From Pseudomonadota bacterium (GTDB lineage Bacteria; Pseudomonadota; Alphaproteobacteria; Acetobacterales; Acetobacteraceae), in assembly GCA_021808985.1 (NCBI GenBank), contig JAKBAQ010000014.1:1-23727 (forward strand): DNA of 23,727 bases. Reading direction: 5' to 3'. Shown here piece after piece: positions 1 through 7,363 of the stretch. Position numbers and translations under genes: made by a program. Position 1 is the stretch's first letter, and every line of letters starts with the position of its first letter. A model generated the notes under the pieces. That model was given only the letters and a program-made list of their open reading frames with translations, was not told the DNA's origin and did no database searches.

Positions 1-1
1 A

Positions 2-502
2 GCCAAGATCAAGCATGCGGTCAGCCTCGTCGAGCACGAAGAACTGGCACTGCTCGATGATGAGGTTACGCGTGCTCATCAGGTCGCAGACGCGCCCGGG
101 CGTGCCCACAACAATATCCGCCCCGCGCGACATGCGGTTAACCTGCCCGGCGCGGCCCACGCCGCCAACCACCAGCACGGTGTTGAGCGCGAGGCCGGTG
201 CCGAATTTCTTGAATTCCTGCTCGATCTGCACCGCCAGCTCGCGCGTGGGGGAAAGAATGAGCGCGCGCGCGCCAAAGCGGCGCGGGCGCAGCGGGTTGG
301 CGGCCATCTGCTGCAAAATGGGCAGCGCGAAGGCGGCGGTTTTGCCGGTGCCGGTCTGGGCGGTGCCCAGCACGTCGCGCCCGGCAAGGCCAGCCGGCAA
401 GGCGCCGGCCTGAATGGGGGTGGGTTTATGAAAGCCGCTATTCTTCAGGGCTTGCAGAATCGGCGCGGCGAAGCCGAAGGATTCGAAGGTCATCTCAGTC
501 AT
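2..502 (-). CDS. DEAD-box RNA helicase, N-terminal part (RhlE-like), cut by the left window edge
   Basis: ATP-dependent RNA helicase, RecA-like domain 1; such proteins unwind short RNA duplexes in ribosome assembly, mRNA turnover and cold adaptation. Only the first 167 residues are inside the window. Visible in order: Q-motif region (F9 to the PTPIQ at 27-31), Walker A AQTGTGKT (48-55), motif Ia PTRELA (85-90), motif Ib TPGR (134-137), and motif II DEAD (158-161) just before the edge. The start at 502 gives MTEMTFESFGF; a second ATG at 493 is equally compatible because the family usually begins at the phenylalanine-rich Q-motif region. Closest in style to the RhlE/DbpA group, but the diagnostic C-terminal tail is outside the window. 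The 244 nt upstream should hold its promoter. Confidence 0.95.
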   Translation of the reverse strand, partial: MTEMTFESFGFAAPILQALKNSGFHKPTPIQAGALPAGLAGRDVLGTAQTGTGKTAAFALPILQQMAANPLRPRRFGARALILSPTRELAVQIEQEFKKFGTGLALNTVLVVGGVGRAGQVNRMSRGADIVVGTPGRVCDLMSTRNLIIEQCQFFVLDEADRMLDLG

Positions 503-640
503 AAAACAATACGTCTCCGGCGCCGCAGCCAGGGGGTTGCGGCGATCATGTCCGGTTTCCACGCGCGATTTTGGAGTGGACGGGTAAAACAATGCCCGGG
601 AAGGGCGTTCCCGCCCCAATAGACAAACCAGCCGCCAAGG

Positions 641-657
641 CCGGATCAGCGATCCGG
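641..657. repeat. Small perfect inverted repeat between the EthD-like and helicase genes
   Basis: CCGGATC-AGC-GATCCGG forms a 7-bp stem with a 3-nt loop in the leader of the helicase gene (minus strand). No T-run follows on either strand, so a classical terminator is not supported. It may be an operator or an RNA leader hairpin, or chance. The rest of 503-746 shows no recognisable gene. Confidence 0.3.
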
Positions 658-746
658 TCGCGCATTCGCGGCTGATGCGGGGCTTATGCGCATGGTGCGG
701 CGCAAAACGCAAGGAATCATTTGCAGGGCTGGGGTGCGCCGGGGTT

Positions 747-1103
747 TCAGGCCGGCAGCGGGCGGTAGCGGGTTTCCTGCACTTCCACGACATAGCGCCG
801 GATCGAGCCGCGCAGGATGAACTTGTCCTCATCCTCCTGGGCGAGGCGTTGGATCTCGGGGTCGGCGAAGGCGCGCATGGCCTCCTCGGCGGTGGCGCGG
901 TCCTCATAGAAGACTTCCGAGATCACATCATAATCATCGGGCCCCGGCGGGTTGGGCGCGAGCACGAAGTTGCGCCGGTGCACCGCCGCCCCCTTGGGCA
1001 GCAGCTCATGGATGAAGGGGACATGGTGGTTGGTGTAATAATCCATGAAGGCCTCGCGCGTGAGCTCCGGCCGCTTCTTGATCAGCATGACAACCTTGAA
1101 CAT
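747..1103 (-). CDS. EthD-like dimeric alpha/beta-barrel protein
   Basis: A 118-residue protein starting MFKVVMLIKKRPELTREAF, which matches the EthD family: a short hydrophobic strand, then K-R/K-P-x-L/M-T-x-E-x-F, then a helix ending in the N/R-H-H-x-P motif (NHHVP at 25-29). The C-terminal half (DDYDVISEVFYEDRATAEEAM, then residues to 118) fits the second half of the ferredoxin-like fold. EthD proteins are small, often of unknown substrate; the founder is needed for ethyl tert-butyl ether degradation, and others resemble dyp-type or monooxygenase barrels. The ATG at 1103 was chosen because homology begins there and a purine-rich GGGGGAAG lies upstream; an ATG at 1154 would add 17 unlikely residues. 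It lies after a terminator, so it probably has its own promoter. Specific function unknown. Confidence 0.8.
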   Translation of the reverse strand: MFKVVMLIKKRPELTREAFMDYYTNHHVPFIHELLPKGAAVHRRNFVLAPNPPGPDDYDVISEVFYEDRATAEEAMRAFADPEIQRLAQEDEDKFILRGSIRRYVVEVQETRYRPLPA

Positions 1104-1156
1104 CTCGCGGCTTCCCCCTCTGGTTTTCATCACTATGGCGGCTATGGGGGGCAAAG

Positions 1157-1193
1157 AAAATCCCCGGCGCGCGGGGCGCGGCCGGGGATTTTT
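1157..1193. terminator. Bidirectional intrinsic terminator
   Basis: AAAATCCCCGGC at 1157-1168 pairs with GCCGGGGATTTT at 1181-1192 around a 12-nt GC-rich loop. A T-run follows the hairpin on the plus strand (1189-1193), and the A-run at 1157-1160 gives T's on the minus strand. It sits just beyond the stop of the minus-strand glucan synthase (ends 1212) and ahead of the EthD-like gene, so its main job is probably to end synthase transcription. Confidence 0.85.
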
Positions 1194-1211
1194 CGTGTGC
1201 CGGGAGGATGC

Positions 1212-3917
1212 TCAGTCGCCGGCGGCGGGGTGCATGTTGCCGATGCGCGCCGGAGCGGCCTGCTTCGCCGGGGCGGCGGCCCGCTTGGGCGCCGGCGCCG
1301 GCATGGCGGCCAGAATGGCGACCGAGACCGAGGCGAGGTAGGGCAGCGACTGCGTGAACAGCACCACGCACCACAGCTTGGTCTCCGGCGTGGCCCAGTG
1401 GTGGCCGAAGCCAACCCCCAGCAGCGCGCCCCAGGTGAGGATGAGCAGCACCAGCTCCTCGCGGGACATCACCAGCCCCTGCACCAGCGCCGGGGCGTTC
1501 TTCATCTTCGGCGTGCGCAGGAAGGGCAGGCTGTTCGAGAACAGCCCCTTCCACACCGCCTTGCCGATGCTGTGCGAGAGCGCCAGCCCAGCCACCGCCG
1601 CACCCAGCCGGTCCGCGAAGCCGCAGGGCACGCGGTTTTTGTAGAGCGCCAGTATCTGCACGATCTTGAAGAAGAACAGGCCGATGGAGGGCAGCATGAA
1701 GAGCACGATCGGGAATTCGAAGCGCACGGGGTCGAGGATCAGCCCGGCCGACCAGGCGAGGCCCATGGCGAGGAACACGAGGCCCAGCGCGTCGCCGAAC
1801 CAGGGCGCCCAGCCGGCGATGAAGTGCCAGCGCTGGCCCAGGGTCAGCTCGCGGTTGAAAGGCGAGAACAGCGCGCGCCAGTTGGCCCGCACGATGCGCA
1901 TGGCGCCATAGGCCCAGCGGTAGCGCTGCTTGCGGAAGGCGTTGTAGTCATCGGGCATCACGCCCTTGCCGAAGCTCTTCTTGGAGTACACCGCCTCATA
2001 CCCGGCGCGGAACAGGCGCAGGCCAAGCTGGCTGTCCTCGGTGATGCACCATTCCGCCCAGCCGTTCTCGTTGATGAGCGCGGCCTTGCGCACCAGGGTC
2101 ATGGTGCCGTGCTGGATGATGGCGTTACGCTCATTGCGGGCCACCATGCCGGCGTGGAAGAAGCCGGCATATTCCCAGAACATCAGCCGCTTGAACAGGC
2201 TGCCGTCATTGTCGCGGTAATCCTGCGGAGACTGGGTGAAGCCGACCTTCGGATTATCGAACGCGGGGACCATGGAGCGCAGCCAGTCAGGGTCCACGAT
2301 GTAGTCACTATCGATCACGCCGATCACCTCGGCATCCGGCGCGGTCTCGCGCAGCGCGAAGTTGAGCGCCCCGGCCTTAAAGCCCTTATACTTGCCCAGC
2401 GTGAAGAAGCGGAATTTGGGGCCAAGGCGGGCGCAATGCTCGGCCACCGGCTCCCACACCAGCGGGTCCTTGGTGTTGTTGTCCACCACCAGCACCTCAA
2501 AGCGGTCATAATCAAGGGCGGCCAGGGCATCGAGCGTCTGGCACACCATGTGCGGCGGCTCGTTGCAGATGGGCAGATGGATGGAGACCTTCGGCAGCCG
2601 CGCGCCGGCCGGTGCCGGGATGGGCTCGAAATGCCGCTTGGCGACCCGGCCATAAATGGTCTCCACCAGGTCGAAACTGTCAGCCACGAGCAGGAAGAGC
2701 AGCAGCCCCTGGCCGGCGGCCAGCCCGCCCCACACGGCGGCGGCGCTGAGCGAGAGATAGGTCTCGCTCATGGTCATGAACAGCAGGGCCAGCATGGCGG
2801 TGAAGCCTTCGACCAGGGCGGCGAAGACCAGCTTGCCGGAGAAGCGGATATCCGGCCGGCGGGAGAGCAGCGCCATGGTGAGCACAAAGCTCAGCAGCCC
2901 GGCGCCCAGCGCGTAGAAGGGCCAGGCCGGGTTGTTCTCAACCGGCCCGGTGAGCGACCATTTGGGCTGGCGGCCCAGCGTATACATGCCCCAATACCCG
3001 GCGGCGCGGCCCTCGAAGCTGGTCTTCCAGGGCTGGTCGAAGGCTTCCATCACGAAATACTGGAGATGGTCCTTGGCCGCGAGGTTGAAGAAGTCGCGCA
3101 TGAAGCGGGCCTGGTTCACCGTGCTGGCGCGCGCCGCGCCAATGTCGATACCATCGGAGGGCCAGCCGATCTCGCCGATCACGATGCGCTTGTTGGGGAA
3201 TTTGTCATGCACCTCGGCCAGGCGGTGCATGGCGTCCTGCACGGCGATGCTCTCCGGCACGCCCTCCCAGTAGGGCAGCAGGTGCACGGTGATGAAATCA
3301 ACCGAGTTGGCGAGCTCGGGATGCTTCAGCCACACATGCCAGGGTTCGGCGGTGGAGACCGGCACATGGGTCTCGGACTTCACCAGCTGGATGTCGGCCA
3401 TCAGCTCCGGCACGGGCAAATCGCCACGCAAAATGGTCTCGTTGCCGACCATGATCTGCTTCACGTCCGGGTTGGCGTTGGCCACCTGCACCACCTTCGC
3501 CAGCTCCGCCGCGTTGGCCACCGGATGACGGTCCAGCCAGGCGCCGAGCGTGATGTTGAGGTGCATGCCCTCGGCCAGCGCCGGGATCTGCCCCAATATG
3601 CCCTGCACCGTGTAGGTGCGGATGTCGTGGGTGTGCGCCGCGGCGAGCGCGAGGTCAGACCTGATCTGCGCGGCGGTGGGGTATTGGTTGGTTTGCGGGT
3701 TTTCCCCCGCATGGAAGGGCGAGAACGCAAGGCCGCCGATTTCGCCGGTATAGGGCGGAATATTCGTGACCGGCCGGTTGAACCCGGCCCACAGGCCAAA
3801 AGCGAGCACGCCAACGCCAAGGGAAGCGGCCCAGGAGCTGGGGCTGCTCCAGCCCTTGCGGGCCTGGCGGCTGGAAACTTGGGGTTGCTGGCGGCGGATT
3901 TGCGACTGAAACGTCAT
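1212..3917 (-). CDS. Membrane beta-glucan synthase: GH17 domain fused to GT2 (NdvB-like of Bradyrhizobium/Pseudomonas type)
   Basis: A 901-residue inner-membrane protein. Residues 28-46 form an N-terminal membrane anchor. Residues ~55-320 are a GH17 (beta-1,3-glucanase/transglycosylase) domain with acid/base E160 in VGNE and nucleophile E249 in IGEIGWPS. Membrane segments lie around 333-415. A cellulose-synthase-like GT2 domain spans ~440-690: VDNN at 478-481, DSD at 536-538, TED at 626-628 and QRYRW at 664-668. More membrane helices follow to ~870, then an Ala/Pro/Lys-rich tail. This architecture is known from B. japonicum NdvB, which makes cyclic beta-1,3/1,6-glucans, and from P. aeruginosa NdvB. 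I infer polymerisation of UDP-glucose by GT2, with periplasmic branching or cyclisation by GH17. All key residues are intact. It is monocistronic, with a terminator right after the stop. Confidence 0.9.
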   Translation of the reverse strand: MTFQSQIRRQQPQVSSRQARKGWSSPSSWAASLGVGVLAFGLWAGFNRPVTNIPPYTGEIGGLAFSPFHAGENPQTNQYPTAAQIRSDLALAAAHTHDIRTYTVQGILGQIPALAEGMHLNITLGAWLDRHPVANAAELAKVVQVANANPDVKQIMVGNETILRGDLPVPELMADIQLVKSETHVPVSTAEPWHVWLKHPELANSVDFITVHLLPYWEGVPESIAVQDAMHRLAEVHDKFPNKRIVIGEIGWPSDGIDIGAARASTVNQARFMRDFFNLAAKDHLQYFVMEAFDQPWKTSFEGRAAGYWGMYTLGRQPKWSLTGPVENNPAWPFYALGAGLLSFVLTMALLSRRPDIRFSGKLVFAALVEGFTAMLALLFMTMSETYLSLSAAAVWGGLAAGQGLLLFLLVADSFDLVETIYGRVAKRHFEPIPAPAGARLPKVSIHLPICNEPPHMVCQTLDALAALDYDRFEVLVVDNNTKDPLVWEPVAEHCARLGPKFRFFTLGKYKGFKAGALNFALRETAPDAEVIGVIDSDYIVDPDWLRSMVPAFDNPKVGFTQSPQDYRDNDGSLFKRLMFWEYAGFFHAGMVARNERNAIIQHGTMTLVRKAALINENGWAEWCITEDSQLGLRLFRAGYEAVYSKKSFGKGVMPDDYNAFRKQRYRWAYGAMRIVRANWRALFSPFNRELTLGQRWHFIAGWAPWFGDALGLVFLAMGLAWSAGLILDPVRFEFPIVLFMLPSIGLFFFKIVQILALYKNRVPCGFADRLGAAVAGLALSHSIGKAVWKGLFSNSLPFLRTPKMKNAPALVQGLVMSREELVLLILTWGALLGVGFGHHWATPETKLWCVVLFTQSLPYLASVSVAILAAMPAPAPKRAAAPAKQAAPARIGNMHPAAGD

Positions 3918-4078
3918 GGTGCGGGTCCAGATTTGAGCGAGACAAGCCTCGCGCGCCGCAATGTATGGTTACGCAAAGCGGCGGCGTCTGGGCGCGAATG
4001 TGTCCTGATTGTGGCGAAATGAAATTTTTGCAAGATTGCCAAGCTGCATTTCCGCCGGATTGCGCGTAGAAAGCGGAC

Positions 4079-5365
4079 ATGACTCTCGCGTTGCAACTGC
4101 TGATCCTGGTTGTCCTCATTCTGCTCAATGGCGCCTTCGCGCTGAGCGAGCTGGCGCTGGTCTCCGCCCGGCGCGCCATGCTCACGCTGATGGAGCGCCA
4201 GGGCCTGCGCGGCGCGGCACGCGCGCGCCTGCTGGCTGACAATCCGCAGAGCTTCCTGCCCGCCTCGCAATTCGGCATCACGCTCATCGGCATCCTCATC
4301 GGCGTGTTCGGCGGCGACCAGCTGGCCAGCTACCTGCAACCGGCCCTGGCGCGCGCGCCGATGGTCTCGCATTATGCCGGGCCCCTGGCGCTGACCCTGA
4401 GCGTGCTGGTCATCACCTTCTTCACCCTGGTGTTCGGCGAGCTGGTGCCCAAGCAGCTGGCCCTGCGCCATCCTGAGCGGGTGGCCGCCGCCATCGCGCG
4501 GCCGCTCGCACTTCTGGGCATCGCGGCGACGCCGGCCGTCTGGCTGCTTGGCGCGGCCTCCACGCTGGTGCTGCGCGCCTTCGGCCCCGCCGGCGAGGAC
4601 CGAAGGGCCATGAGCGAGGAAGAGCTGAAGGCCATGCTGGTGGAAGGCGCTGAAACCGGCGTGCTGGAGACCGAGGAGCGCGACATCATAGAGCGCGTGC
4701 TGCGCCTGGCTGATAAACCCGTGCGCGCGATCATGACCCCGCGCACCGAAATCACCTGGATTGACCGCACGGCCCCACGCGCCGCCATCATCGCCACCGT
4801 GCGCGCCGCCCCGCATTCGCGCTTCGTGGTCTGCGATAGCGCGATCGACAATGTGGCCGGCATCGTCCAGGCCAAGGACATTCTGGACCGCGTGCTGGAC
4901 GGCAAGGATTTCTCCCTGGCCGCCGCCCTGCGCCAGCCCATGGCGATTCCCGACTCGGTCTCGGCCCTGGAGGCACTGGAACGGCTGAAATCCGACCAGC
5001 TCGGCATCGCCATCGTGCTCGACGAATATGGCAGTTTTGAAGGCATGGTGACCGCGGCCGACGTGCTGGAGGCCATTGTCGGCGACGCCGACGACACCGG
5101 CCCCAAGGAAGGCGCCGACGCCCAGGAGGCCGACTCCTACGAGTTTGACGGCCTCACCCCCGTCGATGAGATAAAGGCCCGCCTGCACCTGCCCGCCCTG
5201 CCGGCGGAGGGCACGTATCACACGCTGGGCGGCCTTGTCCTGGCGCTGCTGCAACGCCCGCCACGCAAGGGCGATGCCCTCGTCTTCGGCGGCTGGAAGT
5301 TTGACGTGCTGGCCATGGACGGCCGCCGCGCCGAGCGCGTGCGCATCGCCCGGGACGCGAGCTGA
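4079..5365 (+). CDS. CNNM/CorC-HlyC family membrane protein with CBS pair (hemolysin-like, TlyC/CorB type)
   Basis: A 428-residue integral membrane protein. Residues 1-~170 form the CNNM (DUF21) domain: helices at ~3-25, 65-90 and 103-120, the family signature GELVPK at 120-125, and another helix at ~140-165. Residues ~177-340 hold an acidic linker helix and two CBS motifs, with signatures MTPR at 219-222 and VLDEYGSFEGMVT at 313-325. Residues ~353-426 form the CorC_HlyC domain (YEFDGLTPVDEI, then GDALVFGGWKFDVLAMD). Members export or import Mg2+ (CorB/CNNM), and older annotation calls them hemolysins. Mg2+ transport gated by ATP binding at the CBS pair is known for close family members and is inferred here. 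It is divergent from the glucan synthase across 161 nt, and its stop lies 11 nt from the convergent dksA stop. Confidence 0.92.
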   Translation: MTLALQLLILVVLILLNGAFALSELALVSARRAMLTLMERQGLRGAARARLLADNPQSFLPASQFGITLIGILIGVFGGDQLASYLQPALARAPMVSHYAGPLALTLSVLVITFFTLVFGELVPKQLALRHPERVAAAIARPLALLGIAATPAVWLLGAASTLVLRAFGPAGEDRRAMSEEELKAMLVEGAETGVLETEERDIIERVLRLADKPVRAIMTPRTEITWIDRTAPRAAIIATVRAAPHSRFVVCDSAIDNVAGIVQAKDILDRVLDGKDFSLAAALRQPMAIPDSVSALEALERLKSDQLGIAIVLDEYGSFEGMVTAADVLEAIVGDADDTGPKEGADAQEADSYEFDGLTPVDEIKARLHLPALPAEGTYHTLGGLVLALLQRPPRKGDALVFGGWKFDVLAMDGRRAERVRIARDAS

Positions 5366-5376
5366 GGGCCTGAAGC

Positions 5377-5793
5377 TCAGTCGTCGCGGTGGACGCGCTC
5401 CATGCGCTCGTGGCGTTCCTGCGCCTCGATGGAGAGTGTCGCGATCGGCCGGGCCTCCAACCGGCGCAAGCCGATCGGCTCGCCGGTTTCCTCGCAATAG
5501 CCATAGGTGCCGTTCTCGACGCGCTGCAGCGCCTGGTCGATCTTGCCGATCAGCTTGCGCGCGCGGTCGCGGGTGCGCAGTTCCAGCGCGCGGTCGGTCT
5601 CCACGCTGGCGCGGTCGGTGATGTCGGCTTCCAGAATGCCGCCCTCGCCCAGCGAGGCGAGCGTGCCGTTGGCTTCCTTCACGAGATCCGCCCGCCAGCG
5701 CAGCAGCTTCTGGCGGAAATATTCGGCCTGCATCGGATTCATGAACTCCTCGGCATCCGATGGCCGGTAGTCCGGTGGCAACGAAATGAGCAT
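5377..5793 (-). CDS. dksA: DksA-family RNA polymerase-binding factor with a cysteine-depleted finger
   Basis: DksA enters the secondary channel of RNA polymerase and, with ppGpp, resets promoter choice in the stringent response. This 138-residue protein keeps the coiled-coil tip D-x-x-D-R-A (D57, D60, A62), the following LELRTRDRARKLI helix, and GYCEETGEPIGLRRLEARP of the globular domain. The usual CxxC-X17-CxxC zinc site reads CxxT-X17-SxxA (C100, T103, S121, A124), so three of four ligands are gone. The same substitution is known in some alphaproteobacterial DksA proteins that remain active, so this is probably functional. ATG 5793 was chosen because GAAGGA lies 10 nt upstream; a TTG at 5811 would add six residues. 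Its promoter should lie in the long leader to the right, possibly including the structured repeat. Confidence 0.93.
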   Translation of the reverse strand: MLISLPPDYRPSDAEEFMNPMQAEYFRQKLLRWRADLVKEANGTLASLGEGGILEADITDRASVETDRALELRTRDRARKLIGKIDQALQRVENGTYGYCEETGEPIGLRRLEARPIATLSIEAQERHERMERVHRDD

Positions 5794-6262
5794 GCCGTCC
5801 GTATCCTTCAATTCAATTCAGGCAAGCCGCGACTGGCCCCCGTGATTGAGCGGGCTTATAGCGATGCCCCCTGGCCTAGCCAAGGTCACAAAAGCATCAG
5901 AGCCGGATGACATGAGGTGGAATCGCCGCGCGATCGCATCTCAGATGCCTGTTTTAAACGTTTTCTCTTATAACAATTTGAAATTAATAAAAATTTTTGC
6001 GGGGTTTGGGGTGCTTTTTATAAAAAGCACCCCAAGATTCTGGCCCTTTTTTGTAAAAAAGGGCCAGACCCCAAAAAACTTTTGACAATTATCCTTAATG
6101 TTTTTGCAGAGACTGTTAAAACAACCTCTTATGCCTGAATCCGGCGCTAAATTATAAGTTAGGCGGATTGCCGCCATGCATGTTTTTTCGGCGGCCGAGT
6201 CTGGCAGCCAGACCCGCGCCGTGCCATTTATCAGCCCATGCTGATGAAAAAATCATGACAAT
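5794..6262. other. 469-nt divergent intergenic region with an AT-rich structured repeat
   Basis: This is the largest gene-free stretch. It separates dksA (minus) from the OtnK-like operon (plus) and must carry promoters for both, though I cannot assign -35/-10 boxes with confidence. A TTGACA at 6082-6087 lies inside the repeat but has no good -10 at 16-18 nt and is TTGAAA in the other copy. About 5950-6106 is repeat copy 1; around 6107-6175 the sequence stays AT-rich and shows no structure I recognise. Short reading frames here have no plausible start site or protein character. Confidence 0.75.
5950..6106 (+). repeat. Structured intergenic repeat, copy 1 (157 bp, two hairpins)
   Basis: AT-rich element, matched without gaps by copy 2 at 8845-9001 in the same orientation (about 13 differences by eye, ~92% identity). 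Hairpin 1 is a perfect 30-bp palindrome at 6006-6035, each arm TTGGGGTGCTTTTTA or its complement. Hairpin 2 is at 6040-6067: CTGGCCCTTTTTT, a GT loop centre, then AAAAAAGGGCCAG. The stretch TTTGGGG (6005-6011) could also pair with CCCCAAA (6069-6075), allowing an alternative fold. Between copies the hairpin-1 change T to C at 6012 is matched by A to G at 6029, preserving pairing. Confidence 0.95.
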
Positions 6263-7363
6263 ATGCCGCAGCTGACCATCTCCGCCCTGGCCTGGACCCT
6301 GCAAGACGCCGCGATTCTGGCCTATGCCCAGGGCGCTGGCGCCCAGCTGGCGCGCGGCGGCGGCGCGCGGGGCGCGATTGTAGCGCCCGCCGGGCTGAGG
6401 CTGGACGCGCCGGAGCTTCTGGCCGGCCCGCGCCTGGGCCCGGGGCGCCGGTTTTTCAGCTTCGGCAACCAGGAGGCGCCGCCGGATATAGACGCCCTGG
6501 CCCCGGTGCTGGATTGTCTGATCGAGCAGTCCGGCACCGGCTTCATGGCGGCGAGCTTCGCCGCCCCGGCGCGCGGGCGCGGCGTGTATCAGGGGCATTT
6601 GTTTCAGGATGGGCGGCTGGTGGTGAATCTGCATCACGCGCTGCGCGCCGCGCTCTGCGGCCGGGTGGCGGTGGTGCCGCATGAAACCGTGGCGGCGGGA
6701 GCCGGGGCAATCCGCCGCAAGCTGGCCGCGTGCAAGGAGCAAGGCGTGGCGCTGGCGCTGCTGGACGCGGTGGATATGCACCAATGCGCCGCCATCGCCG
6801 AGGCCGTGGCGCCGCAGGCGCTAAGCGGCGGCCCCGCCTGGCTTTGCCCCGCCTGGCCCGGCGCGCCGGCGCCCGAGTCCGAGCCGCCGCGCGGCCCGCT
6901 TGCGATTCTCTCCGGCGCGCTGGACCGGCAGACGCTCTTCCAGCTCGGCACCGCCCGGCACGCGCGGCCGTTTCTGCAGCTGGACCTCACCACCCCCGAC
7001 CCGGTGGCGCACGCCCTGGCCTGGGCGCGCGCGCAGGGCGGGCGGGCGGTCATCATCGCCAGCTCCGCCGCGCCGGGCAGCCTGCGCCCCGGCGCCCCGG
7101 CGGCGGCGATTCTCGCCGATATCGCCGCCGGGCTCGCCGATGCCGGGGTGCGCCGCTTCGTGATCACCGGCAACGACACGGCAAGCGCGATTCTCGACCG
7201 CCTGGAGGTGCGCCACCTCGAGGCCGGCGCGGCCACGGCGGGGCTGCGCTGGCTCGCCGGCGGAAAATATTATTTTTTACTGAAACCAGGCGGTTTTGGC
7301 GGCCGCGACCTGCTTGCCGACGAAATTGAGCCACAGATACGCCTTAATGCCACGGCTGAATGA
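6263..7363 (+). CDS. Divergent OtnK/DUF1537 (four-carbon acid sugar kinase-fold) protein
   Basis: A 366-residue protein whose second half fits the nucleotide-binding domain of the four-carbon acid sugar kinase family: ITGNDTASAILDRL (301-314) corresponds to the family's GG-D/E-T-S/A glycine-rich motif, and LLKPGGFGGRDLL (339-351) to the LKSGNFGGPDFF end signature. The first half keeps VYQGHLF (108-114), typical of the substrate domain. Family members are usually ~420-430 residues and begin with A-D-D-x-T-G-A; that motif, the D-S-T-P-x-G-N motif and the TGGSG loop are not recognisable here, and an in-frame stop at 6245 rules out a longer N-terminus. The usual partners (aldolase, dehydrogenase) are absent. 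It is translationally coupled (ATGA overlap) to a GT2 gene. I infer a kinase fold with altered or lost activity acting in an envelope pathway. Confidence 0.75.
   Translation: MPQLTISALAWTLQDAAILAYAQGAGAQLARGGGARGAIVAPAGLRLDAPELLAGPRLGPGRRFFSFGNQEAPPDIDALAPVLDCLIEQSGTGFMAASFAAPARGRGVYQGHLFQDGRLVVNLHHALRAALCGRVAVVPHETVAAGAGAIRRKLAACKEQGVALALLDAVDMHQCAAIAEAVAPQALSGGPAWLCPAWPGAPAPESEPPRGPLAILSGALDRQTLFQLGTARHARPFLQLDLTTPDPVAHALAWARAQGGRAVIIASSAAPGSLRPGAPAAAILADIAAGLADAGVRRFVITGNDTASAILDRLEVRHLEAGAATAGLRWLAGGKYYFLLKPGGFGGRDLLADEIEPQIRLNATAE

Noticed and set aside
675..4022. Very long plus-strand open frame (1115 codons) opposite the glucan synthase
   Set aside because: It is antisense to a gene with complete GH17 and GT2 motifs. 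Its product is rich in R, G, H, A and E with no domain pattern, as expected from codon bias in GC-rich DNA.
3914..5497. 527-codon minus-strand open frame opposite the CNNM protein
   Set aside because: Antisense shadow of a well-supported membrane protein with CBS domains; no recognisable protein features.
6082..6087. TTGACA as a -35 box for the OtnK-like operon
   Set aside because: No acceptable -10 at 16-18 nt spacing, and the other repeat copy has TTGAAA at the same place; it is part of the repeat.
5846..6177. Short open frames running through repeat copy 1 on both strands
   Set aside because: They read through the palindromes, giving repeated Lys/Phe-rich peptides; the same element in copy 2 does not conserve a frame as a gene.
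6238..6258. Six-codon mini-frame (MLMKKS) just before the OtnK-like start, possible leader peptide
   Set aside because: No ribosome site precedes it and no attenuator-like hairpins follow before the next ATG 4 nt later.
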